The notes beneath the pieces were generated by a model. That model saw only the letters and a program-made list of their open reading frames with translations. It was not told the DNA's origin and did not search any database. Below, one piece after another: positions 50,150 to 58,945 of a DNA stretch of 64,000 nucleotides. Both the position numbers and the translations under genes were made by a program. The stretch is taken from contig OZ241359.1 of NCBI GenBank assembly GCA_965199705.1, positions 1,178,001-1,242,000 of the forward strand, given 5' to 3'. The stretch is from Azophilus sp965199705 (GTDB lineage: Bacteria; Pseudomonadota; Gammaproteobacteria; Pseudomonadales; Azotimanducaceae). Position 1 is the stretch's first letter; the number at the start of each line of letters is the position of its first letter.

Positions 50150-51205
50150 ATGTCCGGGGCACAGGGCGACTGGCGGGAGTCGCCTCAGGCGGATGAGGAT
50201 CTGGCGTTTCAGGCGAGGGCGCTGGAGGGGGTGTCACGCACCTTCGCCCTGACCATCCCGCGCCTGCCCGGTTCGCTGCAGCACGAGGTCGGCAATGCCT
50301 ATCTGCTGTGCCGCATTGCCGATACCATCGAGGACGATCCCGACCTCCCTGCCGACGCCAAGGAGGCATATCTCGCCCGCTTTGCGCAGACCGTGGCGGG
50401 CGATGCCTCGGTCGATGAATTTGCCCGCGATCTCTCTGCCTGTCTGTCTCCCGAGGCGCCGGCGGCAGAGCGGGAGCTGGTGCAGAACAGCGTGCGGGTG
50501 CTGCGGATTTTCGACAGCTTCGGCGCCGAGCAGCAGCAGGCGATCAGCCGCTGCGTGCGCATCATGACCGGGGGCATGGCCGAGTTTCAGCATCAGGCTT
50601 CCAACGCCGGCCTGGCGGACTGGCCGGACTTCAGCCGCTACTGTTACTACGTGGCAGGCGTGGTCGGCGAGATGCTCACCGATCTGATGTGCGCATCCTC
50701 GCCGTCGATTCGCGCCCGGCGCGAAGAACTGTATCGTCTCTCCACGCGCTTCGGTCAGGGCTTGCAGATGGTCAACATCATCAAGGACGTCTGGGCGGAC
50801 CGGCGCCGTGGCGTATGCTGGCTGCCGCGCGATGTATTCCAGGAAACCGGCATCGAACTCGCCGGCCTGGGTGAGGCCGATACGACCCTGGCCGACGGGA
50901 TGCAGAACCTGACAGAGCGGGCCTTCGGTTGTCTGGCGGACGGCTTGCGCTTCACCCTGCTGATTCCACGCAATCAGGTGGGTATTCGCCGGTTCTGCCT
51001 GCTGAGCCTGGGCCTTGCCGTGATGACCCTGCGTCGCATCCACGACAATCCGGGGTTTACCGATGGCAGTCAGGTGAAGGTTTCTCGCCGCACCGTCTGG
51101 ACCACAGTTGGCCTCACCAGCCTGCTGACGCGATCCAACGCGGCGCTCAGGGCCCTGTTTGCGGTGCTCGCCGGCGGTGGCAACCGGCTGGTGGCCTCCG
51201 CCTGA
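50150..51205 (+). CDS. Squalene/phytoene synthase family protein (squalene synthase type)
   Basis: A 351-residue head-to-head prenyl synthase. The first conserved segment is SRTFALTIPRLP near residue 30, the first Asp-rich motif is CRIADTIEDD near 60, the second is MVNIIKDVWADRRRG near 205, and a GQGLQ lies just before it. The DTIEDD and IIKD motifs with WADRRRGVCWLP favour squalene synthase (farnesyl diphosphate farnesyltransferase) over phytoene synthase. A C-terminal hydrophobic end is weak. Squalene would feed hopanoids or sterol-like lipids, but no cyclase is in the window. A 74-bp REP-like repeat follows its stop. Confidence 0.87.
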   Translation: MSGAQGDWRESPQADEDLAFQARALEGVSRTFALTIPRLPGSLQHEVGNAYLLCRIADTIEDDPDLPADAKEAYLARFAQTVAGDASVDEFARDLSACLSPEAPAAERELVQNSVRVLRIFDSFGAEQQQAISRCVRIMTGGMAEFQHQASNAGLADWPDFSRYCYYVAGVVGEMLTDLMCASSPSIRARREELYRLSTRFGQGLQMVNIIKDVWADRRRGVCWLPRDVFQETGIELAGLGEADTTLADGMQNLTERAFGCLADGLRFTLLIPRNQVGIRRFCLLSLGLAVMTLRRIHDNPGFTDGSQVKVSRRTVWTTVGLTSLLTRSNAALRALFAVLAGGGNRLVASA

Positions 51206-51211
51206 TCCTGG

Positions 51212-51285
51212 CCTCAATCGCCCGTCCAAAGGGGCGGCGAAATCAAATTTTCGCTTTTGCGACTTCTTACGGCGCAGGCTCCTGG
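51212..51285 (+). repeat. REP-like 74-bp repeat, copy 3
   Basis: 72 of 74 bases match copy 1 (43994-44067, opposite strand). It fills the gap between the convergent squalene synthase and oppF genes, only 1 base from the oppF stop, and may act as a bidirectional transcription or RNA-stability element. Confidence 0.75.
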
Positions 51286-51286
51286 G

Positions 51287-52315
51287 TCAGTTGAACAGAT
51301 GACAGGCAACCTGGCGCTCGGTTTCGTCCTTGAGTGGAATCAGATTCGGCGTTTCATCACGACAGCGCGGCATCGCCTCCGGGCAGCGGTTGGCAAACCG
51401 GCATCCGGGCGGCACATTCACCGGTGACGGGATTTCACCGCGAATGGCGGTGGAGGGGCGAGTTCGCTCGGATCTGGGGTCCGGCTCCGGGTTGGAGCCG
51501 ATCAGCACCTGCGTATAGGGGTGCCGGGGCTCGAAGAACACCCGGTCCGAGGCGCCCACCTCGACCAGCGAGCCGAGATACATCACGGCCATCCGGTCGC
51601 TGACGTAGCGCACCATCGAAAGATCATGGGCGATGAACAGCAGGGTCAGGCCCAGCGAATCCTTGAGCGCGTCCAGCAGATTGATCACCTGGGCCTGCAC
51701 GGATACGTCCAGTGCCGAGATGGGTTCATCGCACACCACGAATTCCGGCGCCAGGATCAACGCCCTGGCGACCCCGATGCGCTGCCGTTGCCCACCGGAG
51801 AACTCGTGCGGGTAGCGGGACATGTGATCGGCCTGCAAACCGACCCGTTGCAGCCACTCGGCAGTGCGCTCGCGTATTGCCCTGGCGCCGAGGTTGGAGT
51901 GCAGCTTCAGGCCCTCACCGACAGTTTCGCCCACGGTCATGCGCGGATTCAGCGATGAGTAGGGGTCCTGGAAGATCATCTGCATCTTTCGGGCGTAGCG
52001 AGAATAGTCACGCTGACGGTAGCGCGCCGGCAGCCGCGCTCCGCGATACCGGGCCTCTCCGGCGGTCTTGTCGAGCAGGCCGAGCAGCGTCTTGCCGAAG
52101 GTGGACTTGCCGGAACCGCTCTCGCCTACCAGGCCGACGATTTCGCGTGCACCGATGGCGAGGCTCACGCCATCCACGGCGTGTACTTTCTGCCCCCGGC
52201 CCATGTTGAAGTAGCGCGTCAGCGATTTCGCTTCGATGAGCGGCGCGACCTGCCGAGCCTCGGGCCTTGCCTGTTCTGGCCCATCGCTTGCCGCGCCCGC
52301 GCCATCCGGTCTCAT
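51287..52315 (-). CDS. oppF: Oligopeptide ABC transporter ATP-binding protein (OppF-type)
   Basis: A 342-residue ATPase. Walker A is GESGSGKSTFGKTLLGLL, the signature is EFSGGQRQRIGVARAL, Walker B is FVVCDEPISALD and the switch His is in FIAHDLSMV. The C-terminal oligopeptide-transporter domain has Cys pairs (CRFANRCPEAMPRC) like the iron-sulfur site of Dpp/OppD proteins. ATG 52315 overlaps the end of oppD (ATGA); a longer frame to 52486 is antisense-like. It is the last gene of the seven-gene operon that starts with moxR. Confidence 0.92.
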   Translation of the reverse strand: MRPDGAGAASDGPEQARPEARQVAPLIEAKSLTRYFNMGRGQKVHAVDGVSLAIGAREIVGLVGESGSGKSTFGKTLLGLLDKTAGEARYRGARLPARYRQRDYSRYARKMQMIFQDPYSSLNPRMTVGETVGEGLKLHSNLGARAIRERTAEWLQRVGLQADHMSRYPHEFSGGQRQRIGVARALILAPEFVVCDEPISALDVSVQAQVINLLDALKDSLGLTLLFIAHDLSMVRYVSDRMAVMYLGSLVEVGASDRVFFEPRHPYTQVLIGSNPEPDPRSERTRPSTAIRGEIPSPVNVPPGCRFANRCPEAMPRCRDETPNLIPLKDETERQVACHLFN

Positions 52316-53364
52316 GCGCTGGTCTCCGGCAGATGCAGGTCCGGGGCTCGCGTTTCGGCGATGGCGCGGGCATCCGGGTGTTGCAGCCAGCAGCGGGCGT
52401 AGTGCCCGGCCCGCAGTGGCAGGGGCGGCGGCTCCCGGGTTTCGCAGCTGACCATTGCAAAGGGGCAGCGTGGCCGATAGGCGCATCCTGGCGGTGGCGC
52501 AAAGAGATCGGGCGGGCTGCCGCCGATGGGCATGAGCGGCTCGTCGCGGTGCGCGCGACGGCTGGGCATGGCGGCCTTCAGGCCCAGCGTATAGGGGTGG
52601 CCGGCGCGATAGAACACTTCGTCAACCGGCCCCTGCTCGACGATGCGCCCTGCGTACATCACGGCGACGTCGTCGGCGAGGCGCGCCACCACGCCGAGAT
52701 CATGGGTGATGAGGATGATCGCCATGCCGGTCTGGCGCTGCAAATCGACAAGCAGGTCGAGAATCTGGGCCTGAATGGTGACATCCAGGGCCGTGGTCGG
52801 CTCGTCGGCGATCAGAATTGCGGGTTCGCAGGCGATGGCCATGGCGATCATGGCGCGCTGCAACATGCCGCCGGAGAACTCGAAGGGATGCTGACGAATC
52901 CGCTTCTCCGGCTCTGGTATGCGCGTCATCCGCAACAGTTCGACCGCCCGTGCGAGCGCCTGGCTGCGGCTGAAATTGCGGTGCGCGACAAGGGTCTCGG
53001 CGATCTGATCGCCGATCGTCATGGTCGGATTGAGTGAGGTCATCGGGTCCTGAAAGATCATGCCGACGGCATTCCCGCGGATGTCCTGGCCATCGATTTC
53101 CGGTTGCCCGAGGATCTCCTGGCCGCGCAGTTTCGCCGAACCCTGGATGATGCGGCCAGGCGGCATGGGAATCAGACCCATCACGGTTTGCACCGCCACC
53201 GACTTGCCGCAGCCGGACTCTCCGACGATGGCCAGCGTCTCCCCGGCATTGACCGCAAAACTGACCCCGCGCACTGCCTGCACGACGCCGCCCCAGGTAT
53301 CGAACTCCACGCGCAGGTCCTCGACTGCCAGCAGTGGCCCTGGCGCGGATGCGATGGCCGCCAT
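52312..53364 (-). CDS. oppD: Oligopeptide ABC transporter ATP-binding protein (OppD-type)
   Basis: A 350-residue ATPase. Walker A is GESGCGKSVAVQTVMGL, the signature is EFSGGMLQRAMIAMAIA, Walker B is ILIADEPTTALD and the switch His is in LITHDLGVV. The C-terminal domain has CAYRPRCPFAMVSC. It pairs with OppF to drive the OppBC pore. Both ends overlap neighbouring genes by 1-4 bases. Confidence 0.93.
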   Translation of the reverse strand: MAAIASAPGPLLAVEDLRVEFDTWGGVVQAVRGVSFAVNAGETLAIVGESGCGKSVAVQTVMGLIPMPPGRIIQGSAKLRGQEILGQPEIDGQDIRGNAVGMIFQDPMTSLNPTMTIGDQIAETLVAHRNFSRSQALARAVELLRMTRIPEPEKRIRQHPFEFSGGMLQRAMIAMAIACEPAILIADEPTTALDVTIQAQILDLLVDLQRQTGMAIILITHDLGVVARLADDVAVMYAGRIVEQGPVDEVFYRAGHPYTLGLKAAMPSRRAHRDEPLMPIGGSPPDLFAPPPGCAYRPRCPFAMVSCETREPPPLPLRAGHYARCWLQHPDARAIAETRAPDLHLPETSA

Positions 53365-54755
53365 CAGCCCTGATTTCTCATGCGCGCATCAAGGGCGTCG
53401 CGCAGGCCGTCGCCGAGCAGATTGAACGCCAGCACGGCGATGCTGATGAAGAGCGCCGGGAAGATCAGCTCATGTGGATAGGTGAGCATGGTCTTGATGC
53501 CCTCGTTGCACATGCTGCCCCAGGATGGGGTGGGCGGGGCCACGCCCATGCCGATGAAGGAGAGAAACGCCTCGGTGAAGATGGCGGTCGGCACGGCGAA
53601 GGTGAGCGTCACCAGAATCACCCCCAGGGTGTTGGGAATCATGTGACGCAACACCACATAGCCGGAGCGAGCGCCCAACAGACGGGCAGCGGCGACATAG
53701 CCTTCCTCCCGGATCTGGAGTATCTGGCCACGCACCAGGCGGGCCGTGGCCGGCCAGCTGAGCGCGACCATGGCGATCACCATCGGAGCGATTCCGGATT
53801 CGCCCGGCTGCACGCCGGACACCACGCGAATCAGAATCATGAACAGCAGAAACGGCAGGGCGACCACAAAGTCCGAAAAGCGCATCAGCAACTGATCCAG
53901 GCGCCCGCCGAGGAAGCCGGCGGCTGCGCCATAGACCACGCCGATACCCACGAACAGCAGGGGTGCGGCCAGGCCGATGAAGAATGACACGCGGGCGCCG
54001 GCCATCAGGCGCGCAAGCAGGTCGCGGCCGAGATAGTCCGTGCCGAGCGGATGCAGTTGCAGCTTGATGACATCGCCTTCGGCCAGGGCCTGGCCGTCCC
54101 GCGCCAGATTGCGCGAGCTGGCGTTCTCCAGCGTGATGACCCGCTTGACCGGCACTTCCAGGATCTGATGAACCCCTGACAGACGCTCGCCCTCGGCATC
54201 GAGGGCCACGAGGCTGTAGAACCAGGTGCTCGGCCTGAGATCCAGCCGATCTTCAAAGTAGCGATGCCGATGCTCGCTGGAGGCCGGGGCCTCGAACAAG
54301 GGCAGGCCGAACGCGATCGGCTCGCCGTCCGGGGGGTAGGGGCTTCGGTACAGACGGTGGCTTGCGGCGCCGGGCAGTGGATCCCAGGTCAGTCGGGCGG
54401 CCTGTGTTGTGGCCAGCGTTGCCAGGCGCAGGCCGACGCCAGGCGTCGCGACGCCCTGATCCGCAGACCAGGGCTCGAAGGCGCCCACAATTTGCGCCCG
54501 TCGGTCGGCGCCGGGTGGTTGGCTTGCGCGCTCCACATCCGTGTCGGCCGGGTCCAGGCGCCAGATCATGGGGCCGAGCAGGGTGAACGCCAGCAGGCCG
54601 ATGACGATGAACAGCGAGGCCAGCGCCCGGCGATTGGCCTTCAGTCGAACCCAGGCATCCTGCCAGTAGGAGAGTGCAGGCCGGGCAATGCTCTCTGCCG
54701 CATCGACGGGCGGGGCAGGCAACAGGTCATCGGCGCGCAGTGTGGATTCGGCCAT
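53364..54755 (-). CDS. oppC: Oligopeptide ABC transporter permease OppC with extracytoplasmic insertion
   Basis: A 463-residue permease, about 160 residues longer than usual. The first membrane helix (SLFIVIGLLAFTLLGPMI, near 50) is followed by a long soluble segment to residue ~225. In it, TQAARLTWDPLPGAASHRLY and TWFYSLVALDAEGERLSG look like fibronectin type III strands. The normal permease core then resumes at LHPLGTDYLGRDLLARLM with the EAA loop (YVAAARLLGARSGYV) and the final helices. The insertion faces the periplasm, so it could dock the membrane-anchored binding protein encoded upstream. ATG 54755 lies 2 bases after the oppB stop; longer frames are antisense-like. Confidence 0.9.
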   Translation of the reverse strand: MAESTLRADDLLPAPPVDAAESIARPALSYWQDAWVRLKANRRALASLFIVIGLLAFTLLGPMIWRLDPADTDVERASQPPGADRRAQIVGAFEPWSADQGVATPGVGLRLATLATTQAARLTWDPLPGAASHRLYRSPYPPDGEPIAFGLPLFEAPASSEHRHRYFEDRLDLRPSTWFYSLVALDAEGERLSGVHQILEVPVKRVITLENASSRNLARDGQALAEGDVIKLQLHPLGTDYLGRDLLARLMAGARVSFFIGLAAPLLFVGIGVVYGAAAGFLGGRLDQLLMRFSDFVVALPFLLFMILIRVVSGVQPGESGIAPMVIAMVALSWPATARLVRGQILQIREEGYVAAARLLGARSGYVVLRHMIPNTLGVILVTLTFAVPTAIFTEAFLSFIGMGVAPPTPSWGSMCNEGIKTMLTYPHELIFPALFISIAVLAFNLLGDGLRDALDARMRNQG

Positions 54756-54757
54756 GG

Positions 54758-55690
54758 CTATTCCAGCCGCACCCGGGGATCGATCACGCCGTAGAGTAGA
54801 TCGACGAGGATCACCATGAATACCAGAAAGCCGCCATAGAAGACGGTAGTGCCCATGATCACCGTATAGTCGAGCTGCTGTACCGCCTGCACGAAGTAAC
54901 GGCCGAGGCCGGGGATGGCGAATACCATCTCGACTACGAAGCCGCCGGTGGTGATGGCGGCGATCGCCGGCCCGAGCACCGTGATCACTGGCAGGATGGC
55001 GTTGCGCAGTTGATGGTGAGTGAAGATGCGGGTTGCTGGCAAACCCTTGGAGCGGGCGGTGCGAACAAAGTCGGAGTTGACGATCTCCAGCATGGACGAG
55101 CGCATCAGCCGGGTGAGATAGGCGGTGGTGCCGAGGCCGAGCACCAGGGACGGAATCAGCATGTGGGCGACGCTGCCCCAGCCCGCCACGGGCAGCAGCG
55201 AGAAGCCGACCAGGTCGTTCAGGCTGACCAGAGCGAACTGGCCGAGGGCGGCGAAGACGAAGCTCGGCACGGAGATGCCGAGGATCACCAGCAGCATGAT
55301 GAGGACGTCTGGCAGCCGATTGCGATACAGGGCGGTGAGCGCGCCCCAGAGGACGCCACCGAGGCCGGCAAACGCGACCGCCAGTACGCCCAGGGTGGCG
55401 GATACCGGGAAGTGTTCGCGGATGATGTCGTTTACCCGCCGGTTTTCCTGTGTGAACGATACGCCGAAGTCGCCGGACGCCAGGTTGCGCAGATAGATGC
55501 CGTATTGGGTGAACAGCGGCTTGTCGAGACCATACTTGGCTTCCAGATTGGCGCGAATCTTCTCCGGCACGGCCTTGTCCTGGGTCAGCGGGTCGCCGGG
55601 GACGGCGTGCATCGCGAAAAAGGTGGCGGTGGCGATGAAGAACACGGTGATGACGCCCTGAAGGCAACGCTTCACGGTGTAGCGGAGCAT
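54758..55690 (-). CDS. oppB: Oligopeptide ABC transporter permease (OppB-type)
   Basis: A 310-residue permease of normal length. The N-terminal helix MLRYTVKRCLQGVITVFFI is followed by a periplasmic loop, five more helices, and the EAA loop EIVNSDFVRTARSKGLPATRIF near residue 200. ATG 55690 is 4 bases after the oppA stop. It forms the pore with OppC. Confidence 0.93.
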   Translation of the reverse strand: MLRYTVKRCLQGVITVFFIATATFFAMHAVPGDPLTQDKAVPEKIRANLEAKYGLDKPLFTQYGIYLRNLASGDFGVSFTQENRRVNDIIREHFPVSATLGVLAVAFAGLGGVLWGALTALYRNRLPDVLIMLLVILGISVPSFVFAALGQFALVSLNDLVGFSLLPVAGWGSVAHMLIPSLVLGLGTTAYLTRLMRSSMLEIVNSDFVRTARSKGLPATRIFTHHQLRNAILPVITVLGPAIAAITTGGFVVEMVFAIPGLGRYFVQAVQQLDYTVIMGTTVFYGGFLVFMVILVDLLYGVIDPRVRLE

Positions 55691-55694
55691 CCGA

Positions 55695-57404
55695 TCAGTC
55701 CTTGATCCAGGCGTAGGTGTAGTCGGTGCTGGCGCCGATCACCCGGCGCAGGATGCCGCCCACCTGTGGATGCGTCACATAGGCGACGCCACGCTCGTAA
55801 TTGGGGATGAGCGCCACATCCTCGAACAGGATACGCTGCATTTCCGCGAACGCCTGCATCCGGGTTGCCGGGTCCAGCGAATTCTGGGCAATGCGCACCT
55901 GCGCGTCGTAGGCGGGATTGTTGTAGAGCCCGCGGTTGTTCAGGTTCCAGGAGGCATAGAGATCGCCAAACGTGAGTGGGTCGTTGTAATCCGGCCCCCA
56001 GCCGGCCAGCACCATATCGAAATCGCCGGACGTCATCTTCGCCAGACGCTGCTTGAAGATCTGTCGATCGATCTTGATGTCGAGGCCCAGATTCTTGCGG
56101 AACACCGCCTGGAAATACTCACTCTGCTGATTCGAGATGGGGTTGTCGCCGGCCAGCAGCACCAGCGGCGGAAACGTTTCAAGCCCCAGCTCCTGACGCG
56201 CCAGTTCGAGGTGCGCGCGCGCCTTGTTGATGTCCATGCGCCGTATCGGCGCCGGATACTCGTCCCGGAACTTGCCCTTGATGCCCTCCAGAAAAACCGG
56301 AAACAGCGACACGCCCGGTAGATACCCGGGCAGTTTGGTCACTCGATACACCAGCTCGTTCGGGTCCTGGGCATAGGCCATGGCCAGGCGCAGGTTGCGG
56401 TTGCGGGTGAGTCGCTCTGGCCGATGGTTGAAATCAATGAAAAAGACCGAGCCGTCCATGAAGCGTTGAATCTGCCAGCGCTGATCCAGAGCCTCCGGCA
56501 GATTCTCGGCGGTCAGGGACGCCAGCAGCACGATCTTGTCGTCCTTGAAGAGGTTCAGACGGGCGTTGGCGTCGGAGACGATGTAGCCCACGTTGATGCG
56601 GTTGAGGCGAATCCGCGCCTGGTCCCAGTACCAGGGATTCCTGTCCATGACCAGCGATTGACCATGCACCCAGCTGCTGATGACGAAGGGGCCTGTGTAC
56701 AGTAGCTGATCGGCGTCCGACCCGTAGCGGCCCTGGCTTGCTGCAACGAAATCCTCGCGTTGCGGGAAGTAGGTGGAGAAGGCGGTCAGCTTGTCGAAGA
56801 AGGCGATCGGGCGCTCGAACTCGACGGCCAGCGTGCGTGCGTTCAGAGCCCGAACGCCCAGCGCCTCGACTGGCATCCGGCCCTGATTGACGGCTTCGGC
56901 GTGCTTGATCGGATACAGGATGAAGGCGTATTCGGAGGCGTTGTCCGGGTCCAGGACGCGCCGCCAGGCGAACACGAAATCGTGCGCTGTCACCGGCTCG
57001 CCATCGCTCCAGCGGGCGTCTGCGCGCAGGTGGAAGGTGGCGCCTTCGGCGTCGATGCGCCAGTCTTCGGCCAGCCCGGGCGCGAGTTCATGGTGATTGT
57101 CGTAGCGCAGCAGGCCCTCCATCACGTGCCCGAGTATCTGGCCACTCACCTGATCGGTGGACAGGGTGCTGTCGAGTTGCGGCGGCTCTTCCGTGAGCAT
57201 CACGGTAATCGAGCCCTCGGCAGCGTTCACGGCGCCGCCGACGCCTTCTGCCGACGAGGTCAGCCTGGCCAGGAGATTCAAGCCCCACATGAGCGCGATG
57301 AGGCCCGCCAGGGCTGCGGCGGCGTAGAGCGCAAGCTGGCGGATGGCGGCCTTGTTGAAGCCCTGAGCCGGCCGCGCCGGCGCTGTCGCCGTATCCTCGC
57401 TCAC
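55695..57404 (-). CDS. oppA: Peptide-binding protein OppA-like, membrane-anchored (SBP family 5)
   Basis: A 569-residue extracytoplasmic solute-binding protein. Instead of a cleavable or lipoprotein signal it starts with a ~25-residue cytoplasmic tail and a single helix (LALYAAAALAGLIALMWGLNL, residues ~27-47), so it is probably tethered in the inner membrane. The SBP-5 body follows, with the signature region YEGLLRYD-like HVMEGLLRYDNHHELAPGLAEDW and ARWSDGEPVTAHDFVFAWRRVLDPDN. It would capture peptides in the periplasm and hand them to OppBC. Start ATG 57404 overlaps the VWA gene stop by 4 bases. Confidence 0.9.
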   Translation of the reverse strand: MSEDTATAPARPAQGFNKAAIRQLALYAAAALAGLIALMWGLNLLARLTSSAEGVGGAVNAAEGSITVMLTEEPPQLDSTLSTDQVSGQILGHVMEGLLRYDNHHELAPGLAEDWRIDAEGATFHLRADARWSDGEPVTAHDFVFAWRRVLDPDNASEYAFILYPIKHAEAVNQGRMPVEALGVRALNARTLAVEFERPIAFFDKLTAFSTYFPQREDFVAASQGRYGSDADQLLYTGPFVISSWVHGQSLVMDRNPWYWDQARIRLNRINVGYIVSDANARLNLFKDDKIVLLASLTAENLPEALDQRWQIQRFMDGSVFFIDFNHRPERLTRNRNLRLAMAYAQDPNELVYRVTKLPGYLPGVSLFPVFLEGIKGKFRDEYPAPIRRMDINKARAHLELARQELGLETFPPLVLLAGDNPISNQQSEYFQAVFRKNLGLDIKIDRQIFKQRLAKMTSGDFDMVLAGWGPDYNDPLTFGDLYASWNLNNRGLYNNPAYDAQVRIAQNSLDPATRMQAFAEMQRILFEDVALIPNYERGVAYVTHPQVGGILRRVIGASTDYTYAWIKD

Positions 57405-58918
57405 TGGCTGCTCCGCAGCAGGTTGCCGACCACGCGCTCAAGGTGCGCCAGGCTGTTGCATTCCTCGACCTGATGACACCAGGTTGCGTAGCGGCGCATC
57501 TCGGAATCACCCGTATTCCAGGCGCCCCGGCCTTCCGGATTGAGCCAGATCACGCGCCTGGCGCGGTCGTATATCTCTTTCAGGATCTCTGCCCTGGATT
57601 CGCCGTAGTTGTTGCGCGCATCGCCCAGAATGACGATCGTGGCGCGTTTGTCAACATCGTCCAGGCACAGGCGCTTGAAGTCCGCCAGGGCCTGACCGTA
57701 ATCGGTGGAGCCGCCAGCATGATCGTGCAGCGTTCTGGCGATGGCGTTGTCGAGTGGATAGCGGCTGAACAGCTCCGTGACCTCGGCAAGGTCGGACGAG
57801 AAAGCGAAGGCGCGCACCTTCGGCATCGCCTCTTCCAGGCTGTACAGAAACATCAGCATGAAGCGCACGTATCTGGCCACGGAGCCGGATACATCACATA
57901 CGGCGAAGACGCGCGGCCGGTCGATCCTGACGGCCTTCCAGCGCAGGTCGAACACAGCGCCGTCGTAGGCCATGTTGTGGCGCAGGGTGCGCGGCACATT
58001 CAGCACCCCACGCCTGGACACCTTGCGCCGCCTGGCGTACAGGGTTGCCAGGCGCTTGGCCATCTTCAGCACGATCTCCTGCAGCAGATGAAAGTTGCGA
58101 TGCTCCACGTGCGAGAGTTTCACCTTGCGCAGCAGCGCCTCCCGAAGTCGTTTGCCATCTGCGTCCGCGTGCAGCAGGAACTGGCGTTCGACATGGTCTC
58201 GCACCTCCTCGCGCAGCCAGTCGCGCTTCTGGCGCAGCGTCCGGCCAAGCCGCCGACGCGGCAGGTCGTCGCTGGCCTCGGCGTCGGTGATTTCCCGGTT
58301 CAGGTCGGCGAGCCCCATCGCGTCCATGATGCGCCGGGTATAGATTCCCTTCTGTGTGAACACCTGAATGTTGCGCACTTGCACGGCTTCGCCAGCGGCG
58401 GACATGGCGAGGCTGAGTTCAACGCGGGAGTCGGTCATCAGCAGCCGGCCGAGCGCCGATTCGGGCGCTGCCGTGGGTCCTGCGGTCAGCGGCGTTCGCT
58501 GTATCCCGGTCGCTTCGCTGGCGGCGTCCGGTCCTCGCCGACGCTTGACCTTGCGTTGGCTGCGCGTTCGCTCGCCCTGCGCCAGCCCGGAATCCGACGG
58601 CTGGCTTTCGCCCACTGATGCGCCGCCACCAGCGCCATCTCCCTGCGCGTCTGCCTCGGCGCCGTCTGCCTGACCGTCACCGGCTGCGGGCAATGGCGCA
58701 AAGGAATCGAAGGAGAAGAAATCGTCGAAGCAGGCGCTGAATATGGCCTTTTCATCTGCGCTCTTGGGCAGGGTGAGTGACAGGGCGCGCTTCAGCGTGG
58801 CCTTGTCCCGGTAGCCCACCAGTTGCAGCGTGTCGAATGCATCCAGAGTCTCGGCTGTGGAGATGCGCACCTCGGCGTTGCGCAGGGCGCCGATGAATCT
58901 CGTCAGGGTGCGCTCCAT
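57401..58918 (-). CDS. VWA domain protein, CoxE-like (MoxR-associated)
   Basis: A 505-residue cytoplasmic protein. The N-terminal half is helical with a Gly/Asp/Ala-rich low-complexity linker around residues 90-150. The C-terminal VWA domain (from about 320) has a MIDAS-type DVSGS in FAVCDVSGSVARY, a Thr in AGGSTDYGQAL and the IVILGDARNNYGES end. CoxE-type proteins act with MoxR AAA ATPases to insert metal or remodel enzymes. It lies between moxR (27-base gap) and oppA (4-base overlap), an unusual link to peptide import. Confidence 0.85.
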   Translation of the reverse strand: MERTLTRFIGALRNAEVRISTAETLDAFDTLQLVGYRDKATLKRALSLTLPKSADEKAIFSACFDDFFSFDSFAPLPAAGDGQADGAEADAQGDGAGGGASVGESQPSDSGLAQGERTRSQRKVKRRRGPDAASEATGIQRTPLTAGPTAAPESALGRLLMTDSRVELSLAMSAAGEAVQVRNIQVFTQKGIYTRRIMDAMGLADLNREITDAEASDDLPRRRLGRTLRQKRDWLREEVRDHVERQFLLHADADGKRLREALLRKVKLSHVEHRNFHLLQEIVLKMAKRLATLYARRRKVSRRGVLNVPRTLRHNMAYDGAVFDLRWKAVRIDRPRVFAVCDVSGSVARYVRFMLMFLYSLEEAMPKVRAFAFSSDLAEVTELFSRYPLDNAIARTLHDHAGGSTDYGQALADFKRLCLDDVDKRATIVILGDARNNYGESRAEILKEIYDRARRVIWLNPEGRGAWNTGDSEMRRYATWCHQVEECNSLAHLERVVGNLLRSSQ

Positions 58919-58945
58919 TGCCCTTGTCCGGGCGCGCGCCCGCGG

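Noticed and set aside
54756..55667. N-terminal extension of oppC to 55667
   Set aside because: It reads oppB in a wrong phase as Arg/His/Pro-rich sequence; ATG 54755 sits 2 bases after the oppB stop.
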